64,000 nucleotides of DNA, taken from positions 1,498,814-1,562,813 of the forward strand of contig MU004240.1 in the NCBI GenBank assembly GCA_010405405.1, in the 5' to 3' direction. Positions 1 through 9,830 of this stretch are shown one piece after another. The DNA comes from Microthyrium microscopicum. Lineage: Eukaryota; Ascomycota; Dothideomycetes; Microthyriales; Microthyriaceae. The translations under genes and the position numbers were made by a program. Positions within the stretch are counted from its first letter, which is position 1. Every line of letters starts with the position of its first letter. The notes below the pieces were generated by a model that was given only the letters and a program-made list of their open reading frames with translations, was not told the origin of the DNA and did no database searches.

Positions 1-2425
1 AATAGATTATGTTGAGCAATTGAAGCCACTCACCCATGGATGTTGTCGAAGCAATGCTAGTTCTACGTCGCGGTTCCTTCGGCATATCTTCAATGGATGG
101 CAGTGGTACATCTGCAATGGTCCGTCGCCGATCAGCAGAAGCTTTGCGCGATGTGTCTACAGCATTCGATACACGCGGTTGTCGTTGACGAAGCGCTCGG
201 CCATTTGTTGTCGGTGCTGCCATTGGAGCAGTAGGCTCTGCGCTCTTCTCCTTCTTGACGCGAATGTCTTTGGGATTTAGTTCAGCCTGGGTACAGCTGC
301 CGATTTGACGGTTCTGTGGAACGAGGAGACGACAGAGCTCTGAGGCGGCCGTAGCCCAATCGACATCAGGTGGCGGGGGCGAGGCGGCGCGGGATGTAGC
401 GACAGATGGTGCTCGTGAATTAAAAGAAGTCGAGCGGTAGACCTTGGTATGATCTACGATCTTCATGGCAGAAGCATGAGTTGGAGATGAGTACGTCGCG
501 AAGCGAGACTTCTTTGGTGCAGCTTTCTCACCACTTGGAGCTGGGTGTAGTAGATCGACGAGTTCGTCAAGATTGCTGCTCTCCCACCATTCAGTGTTGT
601 ATTTCATGAGAGTCTGCGTAGGTACGCTGTATGCCGGTGTGAGTCCGCTTAAGCCAACCTTTTCTTGCCCAAATCCATTGGTTTCTTCCTGCTTGACAGA
701 GATCACATCGTTGTCACAAAGACCGCTGATATGACTCAAGACACCGCTGACCAAGGCCTTATCGCTGTAGCCGCCTTCAAGGACGCTAATCACTCTTCCA
801 TCAACAGCTGTGCCCTCTTCATTGGCGAGTTCGACAATATCGCGAGTGATTCGTGCGTAAAACTCAGTTAGAACCTTGACGGAATGACGTTGCATGTCGC
901 CGATTTCATGCTCAGACGCATCGAAACCCGCTGAGATGAAAATAGCAGCCTTGGGCGCAGGTTGATTTTTGCCTGTCCGTAGTTCCTGAGTTCGATGTCG
1001 TAAGAAATTACGTGTCTTCTCGAGGATGACTTTGTACTGTGTTTCGTAAAGATGCCAGAACTCTTCGGGTTGTTGCCACTTTTGGAGATGAACGTTCCAG
1101 ATGGCCTGACCATGCGCGTTATCGACGCAAAGACTTGCCATTTGAGTTTTCTCCCGGTCACCAAGTTCACAAGGAAATGAGTTGATATCGTGCAAACTGA
1201 AATATCCTAGGAAGGACTTTTTCGAGTTGGGAAAGTTCTTAGCTTTGGGAAATTGCATACGCTCATTGTGACCCCATGTAATTTCTTGCGATCCGTCGCC
1301 ATGGTGTAAATCGAAATCGATGATCGCGGCGTGTGTCAAACCGTGGTTCTGGATGGCGTGTTGAATACCCACATGGACATTGTTGAGCCAACAAAATCCG
1401 GATGGCCAGTCGGAGGAGCAGTGATGTCCGGGTGGCCTCACGCAAGCAAATGCCTGCGATGGTCCCTTGCCTGAAGCAGTGCCTTGGAATACTGCATCCA
1501 CAGCGTCACAAACCCCACCCAGCGCACCTTCAAATGCTCTTATAGAGTCTTCAGACAGATACAAGTCTCCGGAGTGGAACTGATCTTTTGATTTTCCATT
1601 GACTGGTGGGCGCAATATTTCCACTGCGGCTGCGGCAATCTTTTGGGCTGTTGTATCACACATTCCTTGAAGCTCCTTCATAAGTTCCTTTCCATGAACT
1701 GCAGTAACAACATCCGAGTGCAGCGGAACTTTGCGCGATGATTTAAGGATCCGGAAGGGAATATCGGTCGTAGGCCCTTTTCTAGGGTGCGGCGCATGAC
1801 GACCTCCAGCATGGCGCTCTCCGAGGCGTACATAAGCTGCCGCTATTCCCATCACTCCAGCTTGTAGTCGCTCGGGCCGTTCGAAGATGGACAGAATTGT
1901 GTTTTTGGTGTTCAGTCGGGAGAACCGATGTCCATAGCAGTCATCATGAATGATTACAACAGTTTTGCAATCCGTCTCTTGATTTGGATCGGCATGAGTC
2001 GCAAGCTCCTGGCTGAAATGATCGGTCGCGATAGTCTCGGCCGTTATTGGCGCGGGCTCTTCCAGGGCAGGCATAAGTTGTGACAGGAGCAAGTTGGACG
2101 ATGAGCGTCGGTTATTGAGTTTGGGAGAATGTAGTGAGGTTGGAGAGTCTAAGCCACCGCGTAGACTCGAGCTTGAAGTTCTTCTTGCGAGCGCAGGTGT
2201 AGATGAGTAGCGATCGAGACTCATGGAACTGGCACTGCGACGAAGTGGGCTGGGACTTGGTCTATCATTGCGCAAGACGGAAGGCGACCGTCGAGGATGC
2301 GCTGGTGAAGACGGCGGTAGAGGAGTTTGCGCAGCAGTGTCTTGGATGTTTAGGCGTGAAAGTCTTTCGCCAAGGTGGTGTTGTCTCGCAGGTGAAGGCG
2401 AGGAGAACGTCTTGTTTCTCTCCAT
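1..2425 (-). CDS. hos3: Hos3-type histone deacetylase (3' end outside window)
   Basis: A single open frame starts at ATG 2423-2425 and reads leftwards off the window, giving about 808 residues without a stop. No in-frame ATG lies upstream. The first ~170 residues are Ser/Pro/Arg-rich and look disordered. The deacetylase core follows, with the motifs RPPGHHCSSDWPSGFCWLNN and DFDLHHGDGSQE, which carry the catalytic His pair and metal-ligand Asp/His, then ISAGFDASEHE and a late VLEGGYS glycine turn. This arrangement is typical of fungal class II Hos3 enzymes, which remove acetyl groups from histones or septin-ring-associated targets. A long polar tail (AAPKKSRF, RRRTSIAS) continues past the edge. 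No intron is visible. The class call is strong, but the C-terminus is unseen. Confidence 0.9.
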   Translation of the reverse strand, partial: MERNKTFSSPSPARQHHLGERLSRLNIQDTAAQTPLPPSSPAHPRRSPSVLRNDRPSPSPLRRSASSMSLDRYSSTPALARRTSSSSLRGGLDSPTSLHSPKLNNRRSSSNLLLSQLMPALEEPAPITAETIATDHFSQELATHADPNQETDCKTVVIIHDDCYGHRFSRLNTKNTILSIFERPERLQAGVMGIAAAYVRLGERHAGGRHAPHPRKGPTTDIPFRILKSSRKVPLHSDVVTAVHGKELMKELQGMCDTTAQKIAAAAVEILRPPVNGKSKDQFHSGDLYLSEDSIRAFEGALGGVCDAVDAVFQGTASGKGPSQAFACVRPPGHHCSSDWPSGFCWLNNVHVGIQHAIQNHGLTHAAIIDFDLHHGDGSQEITWGHNERMQFPKAKNFPNSKKSFLGYFSLHDINSFPCELGDREKTQMASLCVDNAHGQAIWNVHLQKWQQPEEFWHLYETQYKVILEKTRNFLRHRTQELRTGKNQPAPKAAIFISAGFDASEHEIGDMQRHSVKVLTEFYARITRDIVELANEEGTAVDGRVISVLEGGYSDKALVSGVLSHISGLCDNDVISVKQEETNGFGQEKVGLSGLTPAYSVPTQTLMKYNTEWWESSNLDELVDLLHPAPSGEKAAPKKSRFATYSSPTHASAMKIVDHTKVYRSTSFNSRAPSVATSRAASPPPPDVDWATAASELCRLLVPQNRQIGSCTQAELNPKDIRVKKEKSAEPTAPMAAPTTNGRALRQRQPRVSNAVDTSRKASADRRRTIADVPLPSIEDMPKEPRRRTSIASTTSMGEWLQLLNIIY

Positions 2426-2523
2426 AGCGAATGGAGGGGAAGCCCAACAATGAAAGTGAATCTGTGGAACCTTGGGAAAACTTGTGATACAGGAATGATG
2501 TCTTGCCTTCAGGTGTTGTTTGT

Positions 2524-2859
2524 TTAGCCCCTTGCCAGAGAACGTGGTGGGCACGGACTATCTTTTACGACGCGATCAAAAGCAGGCGCGTCATAGCGCG
2601 CTATCTCCACACTACTTCTTATCCGGTTAGTCATTTTAGCGCATAGATCTTCGGAATAACCTCCGATCAACTTCGACTCAACTACACTCGTGAGAACTAT
2701 CCACAGAGGAAGCCGATGAAAAAAACCAAGAGTCAAGTCTAAGGCTCTGCCTTTTGCGGGCAAACGACCGGACTTAAGGCGATGTTCTGCGCTAAGTAGC
2801 GCAGTGATAAAAGATGTCCATTGCAGCAGTTCAATCATATCTCCATATAGAGGATTCAT
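2524..2859 (-). CDS. Doubtful hypothetical ORF, 111 aa
   Basis: An ATG-initiated 111-residue frame ends 98 bp before the Hos3 start on the same strand. It contains a hydrophobic run (LPLWIVLTSVV) but no domain I recognise. It could be 5' leader sequence of Hos3 or a remnant of another gene. There are no flanking splice signals that extend it convincingly. It is listed only for completeness. Confidence 0.15.
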   Translation of the reverse strand: MNPLYGDMIELLQWTSFITALLSAEHRLKSGRLPAKGRALDLTLGFFHRLPLWIVLTSVVESKLIGGYSEDLCAKMTNRIRSSVEIARYDAPAFDRVVKDSPCPPRSLARG

Positions 2860-2949
2860 ATAAAGAAAGTTTGAGCCTAATGAGTACCTGAGCGCTACCC
2901 GGACTTCTTTTTTATTTTGAGACGTAAAATCCGCTGCATCTCTTGCTCA

Positions 2950-2956
2950 TATATAA
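2950..2956 (+). promoter_or_regulatory. TATA-like box of the flavin oxidase gene
   Basis: TATATAA lies about 72-78 bp upstream of the ATG at 3028, a usual distance for a fungal TATA element. It is called from sequence only. Confidence 0.35.
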
Positions 2957-3027
2957 GATGATGGCACGATTGCTGCTTGCTTTGACGAAATGACGGAGTC
3001 GATTTCTCTTACCTGCATGTTGCTGCA

Positions 3028-4734
3028 ATGAAAATACGGTACTCGATATCACTTTTGGTGGCTGGAGTTGTTTCGACACTGCTAGATGCAGAATTCTTTA
3101 GCATCCCTTCTCCGGGTACAGACATTACTGCCTTTCTAGGACCCCGACTATCGTCCAATGCTGCGATAATTCTTCCCAACCAACCCAATTGGGCCAATGC
3201 TTCAGCAAGATGGCAAGGATACTCGATTCCAACTTATCAAGCAGTAGTCGAAGTATCCACAGAGAAAGACATTCAGCAAACGGTAAGCTCAGGAACCGAC
3301 CGAGAAATGTTGAAAATCGTCCTAATTGACGATAGATACTATTCGCCAATAATCATTCCATCCCATTCATTGCCATTGGTGGAGGCCATGGCTACACAAC
3401 TACTATGGGCAGAATGAAGAACGGGATTGGCATCTCACTGAAAAGAATGAAGACCATAGAGCTTGATAAGAACAATAATACCGCTCATTTTGGACCAGGC
3501 CTTACCAATGGCGAAGTTCTTCGAGGACTCGAAGCACTTGGAAAACGAACTGGTGAGGACATTATCACCAACCGTATTTACACGAGCTCACTTCCAAAGC
3601 AACTGGAAACTGCGAATGTGCTGGACTAGGAGGACTACTACTTGGCGGCGGAAAAGGACTGCTGCAAGGAAGATTTGGACTGGTCGCAGACAATCTTGTG
3701 GAAGCGCGAGTCGTCTTAGCAAATGGCAGTGCTATCACAGCTTCAATAAACTCAAATACGGACCTGTTCTGGGCGTTGAAAGGGGCTGGACATAACTTTG
3801 GTATTGTGTCAGAGTTTCATCAAAGGATCTATAGCAGCGAACCTGAAGAAAAGTGGGTGGTTACGGAGTCTTTCTTTACACAAGATAAACTCGAAATTCT
3901 GGTCCAAATAATGAATGGTCTTTTGGATAACGGAAAGACGCCTTACCCAGTTGGCCTTGCTACGTTCTTAGGTTTTATGCGGTCACCGGAACGGGACTCT
4001 ACAAAAGTAAGCATATATTTTACGCACCTAAGAGCCCACCCACTGACTCAAATTAGGCGGTCCTTCGCTTACTGTTGATTCATCCAGGCTCGAAAAAGGA
4101 AGCTGCGAGACTTCTCCAACCATTTGACAGCATTACGCCTATCTCGCGACAAACTAGTGTCACAAAATACACAGGAGTTGTGAAAATCATCGGGGTTTCT
4201 GACGATGGCCCTGGTTGCCGTCCACCAGGAGCCAGACACTCCTTACCCATCAGCCTGTTATCCTACAACGTCGACGCCATGAGAGAAGCATATACCATAT
4301 TCAACAACTATACAGCTCAGCATGAAGAGTTGTCTAAATCCGCAGTCTTGTTCGAGGGCTATTCTACCCAAGCCGTTCGAGCTGTTGCCGAAGAAAGCAC
4401 TGCTGTTTCTGATCGCCAGTTCAATATTCTTGTGTGCGTTACAGCTCTAGATGCGCTCAGGACGTCGCTAACGATTTCTAGTGGTAATTTCGTGCATCAT
4501 TCCGCCGCAGCGATTGTAGCGGTAGAGCCCGCATATCTCTACGGACGAAAGATTCGTGATGTGCTTTTCGCGGGCAGTGGATTAGGAAGACTTCCGGCGT
4601 ATGTGAATTATGCTTATGGGGACGAGACGGTGGAGCAGATTTACGGTGATGGATGGAGGATGGAGAAGTTGAGAAGGCTGAAGAAAGAGTATGATCCGAG
4701 TGAGAGGTTCAATTTCTATAATCCGATAGTTTAA
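3028..4734 (+). CDS. Secreted berberine-bridge/6-hydroxynicotine-oxidase-like FAD oxidoreductase
   Basis: My model has exons 3028-3282, 3336-3552, 3600-4006 and 4057-4734, giving 518 residues. The introns are 53, 47 and 50 bp with GT/AG ends. The N-terminus (KIRYSISLLVAGVVSTLLDA) is a signal peptide, so the enzyme is probably exported. The PCMH FAD-binding domain shows FIAIGGGHGYTTTMG, whose His is the usual covalent flavin anchor in this family, and GLGGLLLGGGKGLLQGRFG. The C-terminal BBE motif is YVNYAYGD followed by YDPSERFNFYNPI. A further 48-bp intron at 4434-4481 (GTGCGT donor, GCTAAC branch, TAG acceptor) is likely. It is a multiple of three with no stop, and removing it restores family spacing and gives about 502 aa. 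The substrate is unknown. The gene is tail-to-tail with the split reductase, 68 bp away. Confidence 0.88.
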
Positions 4735-5687
4735 GGAAACTACATGAGCAGCAGCATCTACTGGAGTACTGGTCAGTACTGTACCATATACAGCAAGCTC
4801 GCTTACTCGTCCAGATACTGTGTTGTAAAGTCTGGATAACGATTACCCTTAACTTCGCACTGCGAAAGAAGCTGATCAATCTCCTTCATGTCCACTGGAG
4901 TCATTTCTATAACCTTCCCATTTTCGCGAACTCTATCGGCCTTGCTAGCGCCAGGAATAGGGATAATCTTTGGCAAGCCTTCAGACTTGGACAAGGCAAG
5001 CGCCCATCCAGTCGCAACTTGTCCCGGGGTGCATCCATTCTTCTCCGCAAGCTTCCTGACGGCGTTCACAAGCTTCAGGTTGGCCTCAAGATTCTCACCT
5101 TGAAAGCGTGGCAGAACACGTCGAAAGTCATCTTTGTCCAAGTCATCGAAAGACTTGATATCTTGCGTGAGAAGGCCATGACAAAATGTTCCATAGCTAA
5201 ACTAAGTGAGCGACAAAAGTAACGTAGATGGAGAACAGTACTTACGCATGAATAGGAATGTCTAGCTCAGAGCAAGCATGCGCGACACCGTTCGTCAGTG
5301 CGTTAGTCGTGAACAAGCCCAGCTCATATTCGACGGCCAAGATCTTGACAAATCTGCTTGCATTTCTGATAGTTACGCCGCTCGCCTCGCTTAAAGCAAC
5401 TCCTCCGATCCATCCTTTGTCTTGACACTCTTTAAGCGCCATCATAGTCTCTTCCAATGGTACGCTCTTATCGACCCGTGCCGGCTCGAACATGTCGATC
5501 TTTTTGATATGCGGAGGGAGTTGTTGAATGGCTCGCTGTACATCGCGAAATACACCCTCCTTACTACCGTCTGGTTCCATCTTGCCAACAGCAGTGCATC
5601 CCTTGATATTCAACTGAACCTTTGCAGCGTCCTCGGGATATTTCTCAAAGTATTTGCGGAGAAGAGTAAGCGAATTACTCTCCGGGG

Positions 5688-5696
5688 TACCATAAA
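5688..5696. repeat. Target-site duplication, left copy
   Basis: TACCATAAA occurs directly outside the left end of the element and again at 8711-8719. The two 9-bp copies are identical, and on the minus strand they encode part of the FYG of the reductase. Confidence 0.92.
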
Positions 5697-5781
5697 GGGG
5701 GATTCTAAACGACCCCTTCTTCCAGCTAATCTCCCCCTAACTTCCAGCTATTCTCCCCCTAGTAGATCCGAAGCCGAAGGA
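5697..5781 (+). repeat. Left terminal inverted repeat of the MULE (85 bp)
   Basis: It matches the reverse complement of 8626-8710 at 82 of 85 positions. The three differences are transitions of the C/T or G/A type. CA dinucleotides are retained here, unlike in the interior. Confidence 0.92.
5719..5762 (+). repeat. 22-bp tandem subrepeat inside the MULE terminal repeat
   Basis: Two adjacent 22-bp units (5719-5740 and 5741-5762) both begin CTTCCAGCTA and end in TCTCCCCCTA plus one base. They differ at two positions. The same pair is present in the right TIR. Repeated subunits in TIRs are often transposase-binding sites. Confidence 0.8.
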
Positions 5782-8625
5782 GCTATTCCTAAATAGGAAG
5801 TCCGTAATAAATTCATAGTATTATGGTAGTACTAGAGCATAATTTTAGTATCTAAAGATCTAATATTTTATCAACTAAAGCACTAAAACTACGCTAGTAG
5901 CTATAAAGCTATAATCCTAAGAATTCTATAATTTTGGGCGTAAAACCATAAGATCTATAGAATCCCAACTATATAATATCTCTTTACTGTTTTTAAAGCA
6001 TAAAATAATTATTCCGTAACGTATCTTAACCCTATTTTTGGTATAGTAATAAATTAAGTATCCTATATCCTATCCTAACCCCCGTTTTGGTGTAATAATA
6101 TTATAATTACTTGCCATAAGCTCGTCTTCCTCGTCCTCTACGAGATCTACGCCCTCTACGCCCTTTACGTTATAGTGTTAGTTAAGCTAAAGCGGCCTAA
6201 AGAGCTATGATTTGGCGGTATAATTTTGCTATCTTAAGATCTTTATTAGCCGTAATATTCTTATGAACGCGCGCTAAAGGTTTAATAACACGCTTCTTAC
6301 GCTGTGGAGCTTTAGCCTAATTAGTGTCTTTAGCCTAATTGGTGTCTTTAGCTAAGTTAACAGTCTAAATAGGATCTAGTAGAGCTTTAAGAATCGCGTT
6401 AATGTCCTTAAAATCCTTATTATCTCTCTTCTTAATTATTATAAGCGCTAATAAAGATGCTATAGCTAAATTTATAGTATTTAATGCCGTTAAAGTTATA
6501 TTCTTATAAGGACGTTCTCGTTTACATTTTAGAGGACCTATTAAAGATACTAGTGTAGTTAAAGCTACTAAAGTAGGAGGAATCTCTTAATATAAGGGAT
6601 CTCAATGAGTTGAAGTTATATTAATATTAGCTTAAGGATGTCTACTACTATGAATAACTATAGGAGGAAGAATTTAAGCTTAAACTAGTAGTATAAGTAC
6701 TAGAAGGAAGCTAGTAATTAGCTACGCGCTATTATAAGCGTTATTAAGAGGTCATTTATAGTACTAATATAAATTAACGTCTTCTCTATCTACTATCTAC
6801 TATAGTATAAATACTAATTATACTTAAATAGTATAAGAATAAGGTAATTTATAAATAGCTTTAAAGAAGCTAGTATAGCGCAGAGTATTTAGTATTATAT
6901 CTTTTACTTTATAGAATTACTTTATAATCTCTAGAATGGCGTAATTAGTAATAGCTTCATAAAGTCGCGGAAAGAGGATTAGAACTAATAAAGTGCTAGT
7001 ATTTAATCATACTTGAATTAAATCTAAACTAATAGCTTTATAGATATAATTAAGAAAGGTATAGGTAGCGTTCTTATAATATACTACTACTTAATTAAGA
7101 TCTAGCTTTAAAGAACTAAGCCATTGTTTAATAAAGCTATAGAGACCTTCTAAAGGTAATTATAAGACGGTAGTAAAGTAGTAAGCACGCTTAATAAAGG
7201 CCTTATAAAGTTCTTCCTTATAGTTAAGCTAATTATTACGAAGATAGGATATAAAATCCTTATGTTCTTTAAACTATTCTATAAGTATAGTCTACGCAAT
7301 CTCGTAGTCTTTAACGGTAGTAGCTTTAATAATATTCTGCTATATCGATATAGCAAGCTTTTGCTATTTATCTATATTATTAAATGCTTTAAATCTAGAG
7401 GGTATGTTAATAGTACTAAATATTGCCTTAATGCGGAATTTAATAGCCTTATTAACGTAGAAGAGGCAAAGAATCTAAGGGACATCTAAGAAGCGCTCGC
7501 TAATAGCGTTCTTTAACGCTATATATTTATTTGTAATAATAACATTTAGCATCTTTAAGTTATTAAATTAAATATAATCGTTAAAAGCTTTTAAAGCGTT
7601 AGAATACTACTATTACTTCTTACTAATTATAAACATAAACGCTATAGAGAAGTAGTAATTTATTAGTATCTTACTAGTAATATAAAGCAATAGTATATTA
7701 TAATAATTAGTATAGTAAGTATAATCTAAAAGCAAGATGTCTAGATACGATTGAAATATTATAATCTACTTTATAGTGGTAAAGAATAGTATTTTAAGAT
7801 TATTATTATTGTTCGTAAGAACCTTAATATTCTAGGTATTAGGATTAGCGAGGAAGGAGTCTAATATAGCTTAAAGAGGAGTACGACTATTTAGACGTAG
7901 TAATTGTTCCTTTTAAAGCAAGTTAGTAATATCTTTTAAGACTAAATTATTAGCTAGATCCTTTATAGCGAGGGTGCCTATAATACGTCAAATAGCAATG
8001 CTACTAGATAATATATCTTAAGCTTATTAAGCAATATTCTTATCCTTTATCTCTTAATAGCGATGAATAGGATATGTAGTAGTATGTTAAGAGCTAGAAT
8101 AGTTATAATCTTTATCTTTAAAATATATATGCCATTGCTTAGTAGTATTATCCTTTTTAAGCTTTAATTTCTATAGACAACTAACGCGTTTAGTTAAGGA
8201 ATTCTACGCGCTAGTAGATGTTAAGATATTAAAGCGGCTACAATCGTAGGCAAGGTAGTAAGTATATTTAATTGCGTCTTTAGGGTTAGGCTTTAAGCGC
8301 TTAGTAATAACGGCGTAACTATGCAAAATGTCATAATTATTAATTATAGAAATTACTTCTTTAGTTATTACGTACGTATTATCTAGTAGGTCTAGTGGTA
8401 GAGCTATTATTTAGTATAGATATAGTAGTGTTATAGAATTTATGTAGTAGAATTTATGTATTAGTAGAGAGTTATTTTAGTAAATATTAAAGACTTAGAA
8501 GATTTAAAGGACTTGAAGGATAGATTACGCGGGACTTGACGCTAGTGATACAATATAATGAAATTATTATGGAACTAAACTAAATATAGCTAAAGTAAAC
8601 GCTACTACCGAGCCCTAACCCGACA

Positions 8626-8710
8626 TCCTTTGGCTTCAGATCTACTAGGGGGAGAATAGCTAGAAGTTAGGGGGAGATTAGCTGGAAGAAGGGGTCGTTT
8701 AGAATCCCCC
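8626..8710 (-). repeat. Right terminal inverted repeat of the MULE (85 bp)
   Basis: It is the inverted partner of 5697-5781 and ends in AATCCCCC directly before the right target duplication. Confidence 0.92.
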
Positions 8711-8719
8711 TACCATAAA
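8711..8719. repeat. Target-site duplication, right copy
   Basis: TACCATAAA is identical to 5688-5696. With one copy and the element removed, the reductase frame reads continuously. Confidence 0.92.
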
Positions 8720-8922
8720 AGGTCCCTCCATTCCATACTGTACAGCCAAGTTCAATCGCTGTGCGCATCGCCTCGAAAGCCTGTTCCTCGGGGACATGTG
8801 TAGTGGAGTGACGAGAAGTCAACCCTGATCGAAGTGAGTATTTGCAATTGAAGTTACTCTGCATTTTTCGAGGTCTAGTTCTTACCCATGAGGCCGTAGC
8901 CAATGGGTCCGTGGTCAGCCAT

Positions 8923-9830
8923 CGTGCGTAGTTGGCCCTGAAAAATGGATAAAGTTGGACTTTTAGAAACCTTTATCCCATCTCACCAGCTTCAATGTAC
9001 TTAAGTATTTATCTATCTAGTTGTATCCACCAAGTGGAGAAGCGGAGACAAGAGTTTTAAATCCGCTACGGGCGCGCATTACCCAATATCCGTACTGTTA
9101 CTCTATCGTTTGACGCTCGTACACCTCACGCTCGGCAATCTTCATGTCCGGGCCTTAACTACGCGATGAATGAGAATCATTACTGGGCCTAACCTTCTCG
9201 AAATGCAGAGAGCGTCGCGATATGATCCATTTCCTAGCCCAATTGGGGCTTAGACGAGACGGGTATGACACTGGTTTTTATGCGGCGCAGGGTCATGATG
9301 AAACATAGAAAGCCTTCCTAGATCTTCTGCGAAGGTGCAGTTGACCAGCAAGCTGGCATGAAGATGAGAAGAGTAGCACTTCTGAATTCAGAGGCTAGAA
9401 ACAGGACGAGACCTTTAAAGATACCTTAGAAACCTCAGGAGAGATATCTTTAACAGGGACCTAAAAACCACTTTCGTTTCTCGATAGGGTCTACGGTATG
9501 AATTTAATAAGCTCTTCAAGAGAGCGTCTAACGAATACGAAAATATGCTTGATACAAGATAGGTGCCAAGTAGCTTATTGATTGGTCGAATGCTATTGCA
9601 GTTTTCAGCCTGATGACATGTCTTGGCAGCCTTTGAAGTAAATGAGCTGTTTGATTAAATAGTCGAGAGGCTGCGATACCTGCCAGCAGTTGAAATATAG
9701 ATCAAGCAGTTGATTAGAAACTCACAAAGCTCACATTCATCGAGTTTCATTTTACTTCGCAGTGCGGTAGCAATTTCGATATGTTTGGACTATAGGATTA
9801 ATAGGTACAGGAACAAATCAGAGTAAGAGA
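8923..9830. other. Intergenic, no gene seen
   Basis: This 908-bp stretch contains stop codons in all frames, no ORF with protein-like composition, and no repeat that I can recognise. It holds the promoter of the split reductase and the 3' side of the GH92 gene. Confidence 0.6.

Larger units (their letters stand above)
2426..3027. other. Divergent intergenic region, Hos3 / flavin oxidase
   Basis: This 602-bp region separates two divergent genes. It should hold both promoters. Apart from a doubtful ORF at 2524-2859 and a TATA-like box at 2950-2956, I see nothing definite. Confidence 0.6.
5697..8710. mobile_element. Mutator-like DNA transposon (MULE), RIP-degraded, 3,014 bp
   Basis: The element has 85-bp terminal inverted repeats starting with GGGGGATTC and is flanked by a perfect 9-bp target duplication. 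Long TIRs plus a 9-bp duplication point to the Mutator superfamily; hAT elements normally make 8-bp duplications and have short TIRs. The interior is AT-rich and packed with TA, while CA and TG are scarce and CG persists in many GCG/ACG triplets. This is the pattern left by RIP. The longest ATG ORF inside is about 75 codons (7262-7489) and resembles nothing, so no transposase can be read. The element is inactive by itself but has ends that look usable. The superfamily is inferred from its ends only. Confidence 0.85.
4803..8922 (-). pseudogene. Pyridoxal-reductase-like aldo/keto reductase split by a transposon
   Basis: The coding pieces are 8886-8922, 8711-8824, 5246-5687 and 4803-5196. They sum to 328 codons plus a stop, the normal length for this family. 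Introns are 8825-8885 and 5197-5245. The start is MADHGPIGYGLMG, then EQAFEAMRTAIELGC and WNGGTFYG|TPESNSL. The bar is where element 5697-8710 sits, inside the codon after Gly. The barrel continues through NIKGC, IDMFEPARVD, GWIGGVALSE, AYGTFCHGLL and KIIPIPGA (NADPH-site region). WNGG replaces the usual Asp, and Pro takes the place often held by Cys/His, as in pyridoxal-reductase relatives. Both halves are otherwise open with good splice sites, so the damage looks recent. A functional transcript would require removal of the insert. The original role was probably NADPH-dependent reduction of pyridoxal or a similar aldehyde. Confidence 0.88.

Noticed and set aside
7262-7489. 75-codon ORF inside the MULE
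   Set aside because: Composition reflects AT-rich RIP-mutated DNA (Tyr/Ile/Asn/Leu). No transposase motif is readable.
5697-8710. hAT or LTR-type origin for the 3-kb insert
   Set aside because: A 9-bp duplication with 85-bp inverted (not direct) terminal repeats does not fit hAT (8-bp, short TIR) or LTR elements (direct repeats, 4-6-bp duplication). Mutator-like fits best.
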